From Mesostigma viride (Eukaryota; Streptophyta; Mesostigmatophyceae; Mesostigmatales; Mesostigmataceae): a stretch of 64,000 bases of DNA. The DNA is taken from NCBI GenBank assembly GCA_009746045.1, contig RPFO01000155.1:16132-80131 (forward strand), given 5' to 3'. A program made the position numbers and the translations under genes. The notes beneath the pieces were generated by a model that saw nothing but the letters and a program-made list of their open reading frames with translations, had not been told where the DNA came from and did no database searches. This document shows positions 46,856-57,855 of this stretch, piece by piece (within the stretch, counting starts at the first letter, position 1; each line of letters starts with the position of its first letter).

Positions 46856-48544
46856 CCCCTAAATGGTCTTGCTGCCGATTTTCCGCCAAAAATCGAGTTC
46901 CAGCCGATGCATCGGCCCCTTCTCGGGGGACCAGATGCCGCGAAATCTATTGAGAATTAGGAAAAGCTTAGCTGAGAAGATCGAAAGTTTATAAAATTCT
47001 TCACAGCATGGTACTAGGGTTTGCATACTTTTGACAAAGTTATAGAGGTGTTCTGGCCGGTCAAAGTACAAGGGGTCAGGGTACTTTTCCACGTACAACG
47101 TGCATTCCGGAAAACGACGACCTGGCCATGGCGGCTTGCGCCCACGCATGGCATTTACGTTCGCGTTCGAATTTTCTGACCAAACTTAGGATATTGATTT
47201 TATACGTCCTAAAGATCATACAGGCCAATTTTTGGTTCGCGGGAATGCCATTTGATAGGTGTCGGCAGCGTTCTTGCTGGAAAAAACTGCGATCAGGCCG
47301 GACGATAGAAACGTTGACAGCAATACCTTTACGGCGTATTTTAAAGGATATATTGGTTTCTTTGTACTTTTTATGATACATAGTAGTCGTAAACGTGCAA
47401 GGGTGGCCAGAAATCGCCGAATCCAGCGACCATGCAGCACAACTTTGGTGTGCCGAAATGCGCCATTTTGCGGCCACCGCCTGGGCCAAGGTAACGCCAT
47501 CCATGCCTGGTAAAGCTCAAGCATCGTTTTCCTATCGATGTTTGACGTTTATATATACGTTCTAGCTTGTGTAGCACATTCTTTTTGCATTATTCATGCT
47601 CTTTCTTGACCCTGGCCTGGCCCCTTTCTAAAACACCCTTCTTAGATGCTTCCCTCAGTCAGTTGACCTGCCACAGGGTGATGGTGATAAGTTTTAGAGG
47701 CTGTATGGGTTTGAATACCTCCATATATGTTTGTTATACATTTCCCATATACATATTGCATGAGTGTGAGGCAGTTGGCTGGTCTCTGTGGCATCATCAA
47801 GCACGTAACTGGTGAGTAAAAGCTTCCCATTGACAGCATGTGCCACCAGGTGTGCTGGCCATCACCTGGCAAGCTATAGCAGCTTAGGCCTAGTTTATCC
47901 TTGCTAGGGCAGGCTGAAATAGGCTCAACATCACTAGTTTGTTGGTGGCTGCCTCCTAGAATGCATGCCTTGCATAGGGTATCCGTACCACGTTACCTAC
48001 GTGCATGGACAAGGTGGCACCTGCACATAGGTGCCATGTAAGGGCAGTGTGATGATGCAGTTATGTTTCCCCATCATTGTGGAAGGGAAATGTATTGTTT
48101 GGCATGGTTGGTGGCCATATTAGTAGGTAGTATGCCCACCCCTACCCCCTTGGTTGCTTTTTACCAACGGTACCTCTATGGGCTGTACTGGGTGTAACTG
48201 CTGGTATACCCACCCAAATGATGACCCCAATGGCTCAAACTGTTCAGCAACTAATTGTTTATCATCCCTGAAGTGGTAGGTGCCTAGGTCTTATAACATA
48301 ATTCAAAATGCACATTCTACCAAAAATGAAAACGCGCGTCTTGACCCCCCTGACTTTGACGGCAGTTATACATGGCCTACCCTGCATATATGTGAGGTTG
48401 TGATATACCAACCCGAAGGGCAACTCATGGACATGCTTGGCCCCCAAGGACAGCCATTGGATATGGGTAGGTTGGATGGCATCTGGTTTGCAAAATTGTG
48501 AAGATCCAGCCGATTTATCGGCAGGATCTCAGACCATTTAGGGG
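46856..48544. mobile_element. piggyBac-like non-autonomous DNA transposon 1
   Basis: TTAA target duplications (46852-46855 and 48545-48548) flank CCCCTAAATGGTCT...AGACCATTTAGGGG, a perfect 14-bp inverted repeat. TTAA targets with C-rich ends starting CCC are the hallmark of the piggyBac superfamily. Just inside both ends lies a matching hairpin: GCCGATGCATCGGC (46903-46916) and GCCGATTTATCGGC (48509-48522), each preceded by CCA. The 1689-bp interior has only short frames and no transposase-like sequence, so it would have needed a transposase in trans. Confidence 0.85.
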
Positions 48545-48548
48545 TTAA

Positions 48549-49100
48549 ATCTGTTCACCAGGCCACGACCACAATGGGCACTTCCACGACCAAGGTGGCA
48601 CCCACGGTTCGTGCTTTCCGAGATAGCTGGTCATCCCCCATGACCAAGCTATATCCTTTGCGTTGTTCCTCGTTCCCATCGGCATGACGAGGCACGTGCA
48701 GGCGTGCAAGCAAATCCACAACGTCCACTGGCATCAGTGCAGAGCCAGGACGTACTGGATTTGCCTAGACTCTGCAACCTAGGAAGTACAGGACCTGTCA
48801 CAAGCCTGCAAGGTCTAGTATCCTTGCAGCCCTGTGCCAGCTCCAGTACCCTACTAGTCACAGGCTGCTGCTCCTCCTGGTCTACGTGGACCACAGTCAC
48901 GTGATAGACAGGCTAAGCCTGTGCAGGCACGGCCTGCCACGTGTCCTGTCCACTATACCAGAGGACTGCACCCTAGTCGGCCACGGATGGCTAGGACTTC
49001 GGGACCTCATATCTTTCTCGTCCCTTGTCTGTTTCAGGCGGTCAGCACGGCGTTGGAAAGGTCTTTCCAAACTGCATCCACTTAGCATATTGGTTGCCCA
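48549..49100. other. Interval between piggyBac-like 1 and the DIRS-like fragment
   Basis: No gene recognised. CTTGTCTGTTTCAG near 49024-49037 resembles a splice acceptor. The left end of the DIRS-like sequence falls somewhere in or just after this interval. Confidence 0.4.
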
Positions 49101-50572
49101 AAATGCTAACTCCACCTGGGCCTATACTCGGAGGTCTATATCAAGGGTCGGTGCTACACGGCCAAGAGCGATCTGGTCTCGTATTACTATACCATCCAAG
49201 TGCCGGAGTGGTGGTGGGATTATCAAGGGCTACCTGATGTGTGGTCCACCGATGTCGGGCTGCCGGGGTGGCGGAGGAGGGTGTGGCCAGTGCTGAAAGT
49301 GCTGGCCATGGGGCACTCCCACGCTGTAGCGCTAGGGGAAGCCATCCATGAGATGGTCCTCTATGCCACGGGCGCTTTGGATCCTAGACGGCAGGTGAAC
49401 CGCCTCACAAGTGTAGGGGAGCTGACCGTGCTTCGGAATGCATGGGGTAACCCAACCGCCCTAGCCATCGAGTACAAGGAGGAGAGCACGAGGGAGATGC
49501 AAATCGACCTTGAGGACCCCCCTGCCCCTATGGTATCCATCACTATTGATGACCTGGTGGTCAGCAATGGGCGCACGTGCGAGGCGGTGAATCGCTTAAT
49601 CACGAGTGCTATTGAAGACGGGTACGCGCCTAACAACCTTGTGCCCTCCAAGGACAAGACGATCATGGCTAGCCCGGAGGGGGAGGATGAGCTAGAAGCT
49701 CTGGGTGTTGTTCACCGGCGGGATGGGGTGTTGGAGCCGACAGCTAAGCAGCTCACCCTTGTGGTTGAGCACACTCGTGTACTCCTCGAGAGGGGACGCG
49801 CTACCGCTGAGGCGCTGGCGGCCGTCGTGGGCCGGTGGGTGTGGCTGCAGATGCTCAGCCGCACTTGCTTGTCCATATGGCAGCAGAGTTTTAAGTTCAT
49901 CAACCTCAAGGGGTGGGGCCAGCGAACGCGACCTTTGTGGCAAGGTGTGCGCGATGAGCTCGAGTGTGCCATGGCGTTGGCCCCCATGCTCCGTGTGGAC
50001 CGGGGGGCTGCCCTGGCTCCGGTGGTGGTGGCCTCGGATGCGTCTAGTTTTGGGCAGAGGGTTGTCTACGCTGAGATGGCCCCAGCTGAGGTGACGGAAT
50101 TAGCTCGGGCCCGGGAGGTGCGGGGTTACCCAACCCTCCTCACCCCAGGTGAGGCCATGTATGCCGGGCCTAGACCCTTGACCAAGGCCGCGGAAAGAGC
50201 CATCATCCACGGGCGATGGCGCGTAGGGATCAAGAGTCGCTGGCGCGATTCGACCATGCACATCAACGAGAAGGAAGTGCGGGCCGCTGTGAAGGGGGTG
50301 GAGCGCTCGGCCCGGAACCTCGGAACATGGGGTAAGCGGGTGGTGAGGTTAGTGGACTCCACTGCCGCTTTGGGCTGCTTGGCTAAAGGGCGTTCCTCTT
50401 CTTACCGGTTAAACTCAAGCAATGCCGCCGGTTGTGCGCTCTTACGTTGGTCACCGGCAGCCGCTCACAATGGGTCTGGACGCCAAGTGAGCTTCAGCCT
50501 GCGGATGGGCCTTCGCGGGGGCTTTCCATGGCTGTCTCGGTGGCCGGGTGGGTCCGCGATTTGACTCGCGAG

Positions 50573-50596
50573 GGTGTTCATCCCAATCCCGGGCCT
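50573..50596 (+). other. 2A-like motif between RNase H and recombinase parts
   Basis: Codons for GVHPNPGP. NPGP is the invariant core of 2A ribosome-skipping peptides, and HPNPGP variants are known from non-LTR and other retroelements. It stands exactly between the RNase H and recombinase regions, where separate products would be useful. Function is inferred from motif and place only. Confidence 0.5.
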
Positions 50597-50639
50597 CGGC
50601 TTGGCGCTAGCTACTTGACCCTTCTTGAGGGCAAGGTGA

Positions 50640-51528
50640 AGCCGGCTACTTTGATGGTTTACCATGGGGGCCTTAGGTCCTTTTTCGCATGGTGGGCGAG
50701 CCGGCGGGGTCGGGCTGGCAGCTTGTTGCGCGGCTTGACGATTGAGGAATACTATTGCGAGTATGTCGCTTGGGCGCACTCACGGTGTTACAGCCGCCAG
50801 TTGTGTGTCAATGCGCTTATGGGCCTGAATTTGTACTTTCCCCGGGAGGTGCGGGATTGGGCCTTGGCACGAAGTGTTTTGGCTGGCTGGCGCATGTTGG
50901 CACCCCCTCGTGCCCCCCCCCCCATTCCATGGGAGGCTGCATTTGCGCTTGCTTGTACTATGGTGCTCCAGCGGCAGCCTCGTGCGGCTATATGATGGTC
51001 ATCGTTATTATCCAACAACACCTGCGGGTATCGGAGGCGCTCAACCTGTTGGTCGGCCATGTGCGCTTGCAGCCTGATGTTCGGTTGCGGGGTTCGCAGC
51101 GGGGCGCCTTGTTGTTGATGTCAGCTAAGACGGCTAAGGGGGAGGTGCAGTCTGTGGTGGTTGAGGATGTCATGACTGAGACCCTCTTGCGGGCTTGTAT
51201 GCGTGGCAAGGCGGCCTGGGAGCGGGTGTTCCCTTACGATTATGCCCAGTTCAGCCGGGTTTGGCATCAGGCCACGCAAGCTTTGGGGGTCGACACGGTG
51301 TTTACCATTCACGGGCTGCGGCATGGGGGGGCTACCTATGATTTTTTGCGGCAGCGCAGCATGGCTGATATTCAGCATCGGGGTCGCTGGCGCAGCAGCA
51401 AAACTGTCGCCCACTATGTGGGATTGCACCGGAGCTTGGCCCTCACCCTTCCTGACGCCCTGGTTCGGGCTATCGCCGCCTGCCCCCCGCGCATTTGGCG
51501 GAGCGTCTTTTCTCTGCCTTCCTCTTAA
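50640..51528 (+). pseudogene. Tyrosine recombinase region of the DIRS-like fossil
   Basis: N-terminal DNA-binding part (LMVYHGGLRSFFAWWASRRG), then the catalytic domain: first Arg in HLRVSEALNLL near 51.03 kb, HGLRHGG at 51310-51330, GRW near 51.39 kb, and the Tyr in VAHYVGLHR near 51.41 kb. Such enzymes insert circular element DNA by strand exchange at the Tyr. The region is broken as a whole. Confidence 0.8.
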
Positions 51529-51595
51529 GTTCCTTTCATTCTTGTCTTATGCGTGCACCGGTTTTTGTTTTGCCCCTGGCTTGGGTCGCCAGGGA

Positions 51596-51913
51596 GGGAA
51601 GGATTGATTCTAATTGTTTTCTTTGCTTAAGACATTCAAGGTTTTTCCTTTTGCCTTCCTGGCTTCAATTTAGATTCCTATCCTTTTCTTAAGGCAACTT
51701 TCATTGCTTTTTCTTTTTAATTAATCAAACATGGATCTAGTGGGTGGAGATATGTCGCCTATACCTACCAATAATACTAATAATACTACTAATAATAACA
51801 CTAGTAACAACAATACTCGTGGTAACCGACGGGACTCCTTGGAAACGGTGCACCATCTCACTCCTCAAGGTAACTTGCGTACCTCACCTCCTTCTCCTAC
51901 TACTGGTGGTCGC
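51596..51913 (+). mobile_element. Ty3/gypsy-type element B, left part
   Basis: From AAGGATTGATT onward it matches the end of the leader and the start of gag in element A (A about 37775). MDLVGGDMSPIPTN begins at 51731, followed by an Asn/Thr-rich stretch. It is interrupted at 51913 by the copia-like element and resumes at 60922. No 5' LTR was found; DIRS-like sequence lies directly upstream. Confidence 0.8.
51909..51913. repeat. Target site duplication of the copia-like element
   Basis: GTCGC here and at 60922-60926, directly outside the two LTRs. Element A shows the corresponding uninterrupted region (AATCGTCGTCCC). Confidence 0.85.
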
Positions 51914-52386
51914 AGTTAGAATGCGGTGGGATATATTGCTTGAGAACACTGAGAGCTGTGAGCAATGAATTGCTTCCTTCATTAGAAAATAGGTTTACCC
52001 TTTATCAACGTTCCTCTCACCGGCTGCGCCGCCAGTGACCGTTGGGTGCAGACCGTTGGCCCGAGGCCGCACGATGACAGGTAGCTGCCTAGTCACTGCA
52101 TCGTGCGATCACAGATCAATGCACGCTGCAGTACGGTCCCTATCTAGGATACTCTAGTACCGTCCAATGACAGGACACTACGTATACTGGGTACTGACAT
52201 CTGTCACGTACCTCAGTACCCAAAGTACCTATCTAGGGAAACGTATGCGACTCGACTAGCATCCCTATCTGCATAGCCCACGTGGTATTTATATTCGCAT
52301 ACCAACGTGGGTTTACAAGGCTTATTCATACGTTGTATTCACAATGCCTTTGAGACTTAGTCTACAGCAAAGCATGGAGACTAACT
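51914..52386 (-). repeat. Downstream (3') LTR of the copia-like element
   Basis: 473 bp with ends AGTTAG and CTAACT. Matches 60448-60921 with about three differences. Confidence 0.9.
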
Positions 52387-52760
52387 CCAGTATTGTTTTA
52401 TTATTTATTTCTTAATGCAGGTCTGCACCCCCAACATTATTGTTATTGTTATTAAGTTGATTAGGGGTACAAAAGAGACATGGCTGGTTGAGCCAGGTTG
52501 GTTACAGCTGGCTGTTCTGGCCAGGTGTTATATTGCACATTAAATAGGGTGTACACAGCTGGCTGGTTTGGCCAGGTACTGAAGCACACATTAAGTAAAT
52601 GGATACAAAGCTTGTGTCCTCAAGCTGCAAATGGATACAAATCTGACCTAGCCAGCACTCACACCCCACAACGAATGTGTTGAATTTTATGGCGCCCAGC
52701 AGCTATCGCTGTGGTAAGGGGGTGTGGTGGTTGTGTACTGTGCTATGGCCAGTCATTTAT

Positions 52761-54340
52761 TCAAACACTGACTCTGATATCATAGGGGTTCATGTTCTGA
52801 AAGAGGAGCTGGTACTGTTGGCCAGCAGCATCCCGCAGCTTCGTGAGAGCGTCTGCTGGGTTGTCCTCATCATCCACATGAGTCCAGCTGGAAAAATAGG
52901 TGGCCTCCTGTTTGAGGATCACCCAATCCAAGTCAGTGTGGACAGCAGCAGAGACAGATTTCTTGGTTAGAAAGCTGATCACAGATTGGCTGTCAGTATA
53001 GAGATGTGAGATGACATTGCATGTGCTGCCTGCCTGGGTTTGTAGCCAGGTGAGCATGTGCTGCAGGGAACGAGCATGCAATGCAGCAGACACCACAGCA
53101 CGACATTCAGCTGAGTTGCTGCTGCCAGGTTTTCTGCGGTGTAGCCTGCTGTACCAGGAAGTGAGGGACATGTAATCTGACCTGTTGGTGAGAAAAAACA
53201 GCCCTGATTCCCGTGCCCCCATTTGATTGATTGTTCTGCTCTCCATGGAGCTGTCCATGACACATTGGATGTGGATGTCTTCCATCAGATTCAGGCCATG
53301 GAGGATGAGGGGGGGACAGTCATTGACCAACTTCCTGATGTGACTGCATTTGATCTTGACTAGAACATCATGGGTGACCCTGCTGATGACAGCTAAGGGA
53401 GCCCCACAGATGGCTGACCACCACCCCAGTTTGCCCTGAACAGTGGCACACATATGTAAGGGGAGGTAGTTGTCCTGCAGCAGATCTAGACAATCTTGGA
53501 TATATTCTGCAGGAGGGGAGAGAGAGCAGACCCACTGATCTGGCTGCCTATGCAGCTGCAACATGATGCCACAGAACTGGATGGGGGTTGTGCTCAATTC
53601 CACCTGTTTGCCAATCTCATATGATTCCTGGACCTGCTGAATAAAGGTTTCCACCTCAGCTCTAGGCCCACAAATGAGTTGGTCATCTCCATGCCACACA
53701 AAGAACAGCAGTCCAGAGGGGGTGGGTACAACAAAAAAGCATGGGTCCAGGTCATCATACGTGGCCTTGAGCTTTTTGAATACTTCCTCTGCTGAGTCTC
53801 TGAAAATTTTTGGGGCACTGACAAGCCCTTCCACCCCAATGTTGATGATAAGGTGGGGCTCATCAATATAAGGTTTCCACACAGCTGGGGTGTCTACCAC
53901 GTACACCTTCCCTTTCCACACAGATTCAGCCTTTTCTGGGTCCCCCCTGAGGAAGGCCCTTTTAATATCAGTGGCTTTGCAGACATAGTCTTGGCCTGCA
54001 TTGAGGTTGTGGAGGAAGAGGGAGAGCATGATCCTGAGTGAGGTTTGTTGCAGCCCAGGTGTGTATGTTTCCCCTTTTGGCAGTGTGGAGGTCCCCTTTA
54101 ATTCTGTGACACATGGTCTGGCATGGAAGATTGGGGAGCCCACTTTTTGTGGTTTTTGTTTGAGAACAAATTTTAATCTGAGCTTTTTGGCTCCCACTGG
54201 CACGTCCCATGAAGGGGTGACAGGCGGTTTGTATTGAGGGTTTTTGGGGTTGGGCAGGACCCATTCCTGCCTGGCTTGGTGGACAATGGCCATCAGCCAC
54301 TTGCCGTAAACCCTTTTTGTGTTTTGCATTCTTGTATGAC
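52761..54340 (-). pseudogene. Reverse transcriptase and RNase H region of the copia-like element (fossil)
   Basis: About 520 residues. RT motifs: KATDIKRAFLRGD, then FFVWHGDDQLICG as the catalytic Asp-Asp loop. RNase H: SNSAECRAVVSAALHARSLQ, HLYTDSQSVISFLTKKS and the copia-type end HVDDEDNPADALTKLRD. The ending in ADxLTK and the lack of an integrase after RNase H separate it from Ty3/gypsy. Confidence 0.88.
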
Positions 54341-54499
54341 GTGGGAGATTTGGTGGGGTGAGTGCATGGCTATGTCCCACTTACCCAGCCCAAAGGCTGA
54401 GGGATGGAGGAACTGGCTGTGCACTAACTTGTCCAGATCAGGGATCTCCCCTGGTGCATACTGAGTGTTGACTGCCTTGATGACAGCATCCATACCAGG

Positions 54500-54810
54500 G
54501 ACAATACTGGAGAGAGGGATTTTAAAGTGGTCCAGAGGAACTGCACCCACCCCTGTGACACTGAGCTCATTAGCTGAGATAAGCACCCCAGGATAGGATA
54601 CAAAAGGTTCCCCCAACAAGGTGTTACCAGAGTACCCCTCCACCACCTGGAAGGGTGTCTGAATACCAAGTATAGGGAGCATCACTTGTCCCACTACATC
54701 CAGTGAGCTTTGGCCTGAGAAATCCTGCACCCGTGCCCAAAATGAAGGTGCAATCTCAAGACCAGGGATGGCTTGTGCACTGATCACACTGACCTGTGCC
54801 TGAGTGTCTA
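54500..54810 (-). pseudogene. Retropepsin region of the copia-like element (fossil)
   Basis: An aspartic-protease-like segment of about 75-80 residues: WTLAIDTQAQVSVISAQ as active-site strand and turn, then FQVVEGYSGNTLLGEPFVSY, which matches the second hydrophobic LLG part of retropepsins. It is preceded by a Ser/Thr-rich stretch and a helical Ala-rich part, and followed by sequence leading into RT. Its place between integrase and RT is the odd point of this element. Confidence 0.7.
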
Positions 54811-55215
54811 TTGCCAGGGTCCAGGGGTCCTGACTAGTGCACACAGCTGAGACTTTTGCCAACCCTGCGGCCACAGCAGCTTGTTGCTTATGTGACCTGT
54901 GTAATGCTTGCAAGGCGACTGCCAATCTTGACCTCAGAGCGGGAGGGTTGGCAGACAATTTGGTGCCTTGGGGCTGAGCTAATGCTTCCAACCCAGCTAC
55001 CTCGTGCCTGGTTAAGCAATCCCCAGGTTGTGAAGTGGGCCTGGCTTCACTGAGGGTGGAAGTGTTCACAGAGGGTGCTGTGGTGCTGTCAACAGCAGTA
55101 ATTGGTGGCTCAGAGCTACTGCTGGGCATGCTGGAGTTGCCAGATAGAAGTAGTGAGTCCATGCTTAAAGACTCTTCCCCAGGCACGTCTGCCATGGGAG
55201 AATAATACTTCTTAA

Positions 55216-56559
55216 CCCATAGTCCGGAAACAGTGCGATATATCGCACTGTTTGACTCCCGGTGGCGCGGCGCTCAATTCCCGGAGCGCCGCGCCACTTG
55301 TGACGGATGTCAGTGGTCCGGTGGGTCTGGGAACACTTAAGGACGAAGGTGATGCACAGGTTTGGGGGTAATATTCGCCATAGCCTGGTAAATACAACGT
55401 GTATTGAGACAGTATCACGTGACTTTGGCGGGAAATTTTCACTCGCGCGCGCGCGTAACGAGATATGGCTGCTAGCGTGCCGTTATCAAGGAAATTTTGC
55501 GTCTCGCGGCTTGTAATGGTTCAGAATGTTGCTCAGAATGATGATGCGTGATTTTCGTAGGTCAGGGGTGGCCAGATGTATAGCATTGGTAAAATACAGG
55601 TAGGACATTACTGCTTTCTTGGTCGTCAGTACCAGATGAGTAATGGCATGCCATATTTCGATTTTCTTCTTATGGCCCGGCAGTCTGCGCCAGCCCGAGC
55701 ACCCAGTTTTGGTACGGGACATCCGCAGCAGCGTCCCTGTGAATTCGGATGCGTTTATAGGTCATCTTTGCACAGAACATCAACCTGGTAATCATGTCGG
55801 ATGCATGCATTATGCGGCTATGGCGGCCTATGCCTGGAAAGCATTAGCCAGTGTGAGATATGAGGGTCCCGGCCAGCAGAACCCGGAAAGGTCGTGATCA
55901 AGCCAGGTACGGCAACGTGTTTGCATGTCGTTTGCACGGGAATCTGTCGTTTATACATCCATTTTACACGAGTGTATCAGTGCCTCTTGCAGCAGGTTTC
56001 CATGCCTGCTGTATGAGTGCTATTAGCCCCAAATCTGCTCAGTTTGTGGTGTTTCTTTGGAGGATGCCATTCCGTTAGTGCTGGTTTAGCACTTCTTTGT
56101 TTCCCAGCACTTTTTACAGTCCTATGTGGCTGTATACAATGCATAAGTGTGTGGCATTTCATGGATGGCTGCTTACGCGCGCGTAACCCACACACGTAAG
56201 TGAGCGCATTATATAGGTCAGATGGGCTATCCGTGCGGTCTGACCCAAGGAAAGCATGGTGGCACTATCTATTGACATTGTCCAACCCCAGAATAATTTT
56301 TTAGAACCCTCCCTGCAGGGGTAAACTACTAAGGGGATTTCCCTTGCCTGAAAATGATCGTCTTTTGTCCAACTTTGGCAGTAAATATCTTGCCAAGCAC
56401 TGAATGGACTCGGGATATTATTGCATTTTCTGAAAGCCCTTGAAGTGTAGATACTCCTAGCACCTTGGTTGGGGGTATTTGGAGTTGTGGCCTATGAGTT
56501 ATGATTTTTTCCATTTTCAGGGGTCTAAAAATGCCAAAAACCCATTCCCGGACTATGGG
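55216..56559. mobile_element. piggyBac-like non-autonomous DNA transposon 2, inside the copia-like element
   Basis: TTAA on both sides (55212-55215, 56560-56563) with perfect 12-bp inverted ends CCCATAGTCCGG...CCGGACTATGGG. Length 1344 bp. Next to the left end are two consecutive perfect hairpins: a 26-bp palindrome at 55228-55253 (core GTGCGATATATCGCAC) and a 14-bp stem at 55262-55275/55284-55297 (GTGGCGCGGCGCTC). The interior has short frames only and no transposase. The ends differ from those of piggyBac-like 1, so it is a separate family. Confidence 0.88.
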
Positions 56560-56569
56560 TTAATTCTAT

Positions 56570-57470
56570 GACAGCTCACCCTGTGACGCTTCCCATTGAT
56601 ATTGTGCTTGACCTCCACGGTCTTGCTGTTTTTGGTAAATCCACGGATGGTAACTGGACCTAGCCAAGTTCCAACCTTACCAAAGCTGTTTTCCTTGTAA
56701 TAGAGAACTTGATCACCTTTTTGGAATACTGGCCTGGAATGGGTTTTATCTTTTTCTGCCAGTTTTGCTGAGGTTTGTGCACGTGCAGTGTTGTACAGTG
56801 CTATCACCTCTGGGGGATATACACCTGCCTGCAGGCCTGCTGGGATTACTTCACCCCACGTGGCATGCAAGACAGGTCTCATGTTTAGGGTTGTGCACAT
56901 TTCATGACACCAGAGTGCCCTGTCACAATAGACCCCTGAAGTAGCATCCTTGGAAGGATTTTTGGCTAGTAGGGTTTTGACAGATCTGATGGTTCTTTCA
57001 ATGACCCCCTGACCCTCATGATCTTCCAGCCCAGCAATCTCTATTGCTTCACACCCTTCCAGGTCAGTCAGACAAGAAAATTGTTGATCAAGCAAAATTC
57101 TGTCAACTGGGTAGAATCTGGGTAAAGCAATCATGAGTGCAACACGTAGCTGCCCTGCAGACATGCCAGGTAGGGGTTCCATTACTGTGAACCTGGACCA
57201 TGAGTCTTTTAGGATCAGGTAGGGTTGGACATCTTTGTTGATGTGCATCACATCCCCCACTATCATGCCCCTATTGGTGGAAGGAGTTGCAGTATGCCAT
57301 TTTTGAGGTTTGGGGCTATTGAACTGACATTCTTGACAGTGTTGTCTAGCCAGTTTTACTGCATTCCTGAGTTGTTTTCCCATGCTACTACCCCCCAGCC
57401 GTCTGGCCAGTTCCTCAGCCACTGTTTCATGACCCATGGCTAGGTGCAGCTGATGAGCAAGCTCCTTGAT
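56570..57470 (-). pseudogene. Integrase region of the copia-like element (fossil)
   Basis: About 300 residues. HHCC finger: HLAMGHETVAEELARRL then CQECQ. DDE core: first Asp in IVGDVMHINKD, second in DRILLDQQFSCL about 55 residues on, and Glu in GQGVIERTIRSVKTLL about 30 further. A C-terminal segment (KGDQVLYYKENSFGKVGTWL, GPVTIRGF) resembles the GPY/F module better known from Ty3/gypsy and retroviral-type integrases. It joins the gag part in one frame with no protease between. Confidence 0.85.
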
Positions 57471-57599
57471 ATCTATGGAGTTGTCAACAGTAGGGGTTAG
57501 TGCTTTTATGTAAGGTTCCAGAACAGGGTGTTGGGAGGACAGTAAGGTTGCTGCCTCAAAATCAATTATGCCCTGGTTGCCATCCCCAATGGTAATGAG

Positions 57600-57824
57600 A
57601 TCATCATCCTCAGAGTACATAAGGTGAGTGAACTCACATTGATTTGGGTAGCGAGGCCTGTTGCAACGGCTGCCTGGAGGCCCCAGGGGATGACGTGCGT
57701 GCCAGCAGCCCGGGCAGAGATCCACCCCGTTGGCCAGGGAGTCGTTGTTGGGGCAGTTGTGCCGTGCGTGCCCTCGTTGGAAGCACCTCAGGCACCTTAT
57801 GGACCCCCCAGGGTTGCCAGGCTG

Positions 57825-57855
<31 letters not shown>

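Larger units (their letters stand above)
49100..51595 (+). mobile_element. DIRS-like tyrosine-recombinase retroelement, partial fossil
   Basis: In order: RT palm (AKSDLVSYYYTIQVPE near 49.16 kb; SITIDDLVVSN near 49.54 kb), RNase H (VVASDAS near 50.03 kb; INEKEVRAAV near 50.27 kb; VDSTAALGCL near 50.35 kb), a closing WVWTPSELQPADGPSRG segment, a 2A-like GVHPNPGP, then a tyrosine recombinase. RT-RH followed by a tyrosine recombinase in place of an integrase defines the DIRS/Ngaro group. The start of RT, any gag and the terminal repeats were not found, and the coding part has about two or three breaks. It abuts Ty3/gypsy B on the right. Confidence 0.8.

Noticed and set aside
48280-48501. Short frames inside piggyBac-like 1 as a transposase remnant
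   Set aside because: They lack any DDE-type or zinc-finger motif and are no longer than expected by chance.
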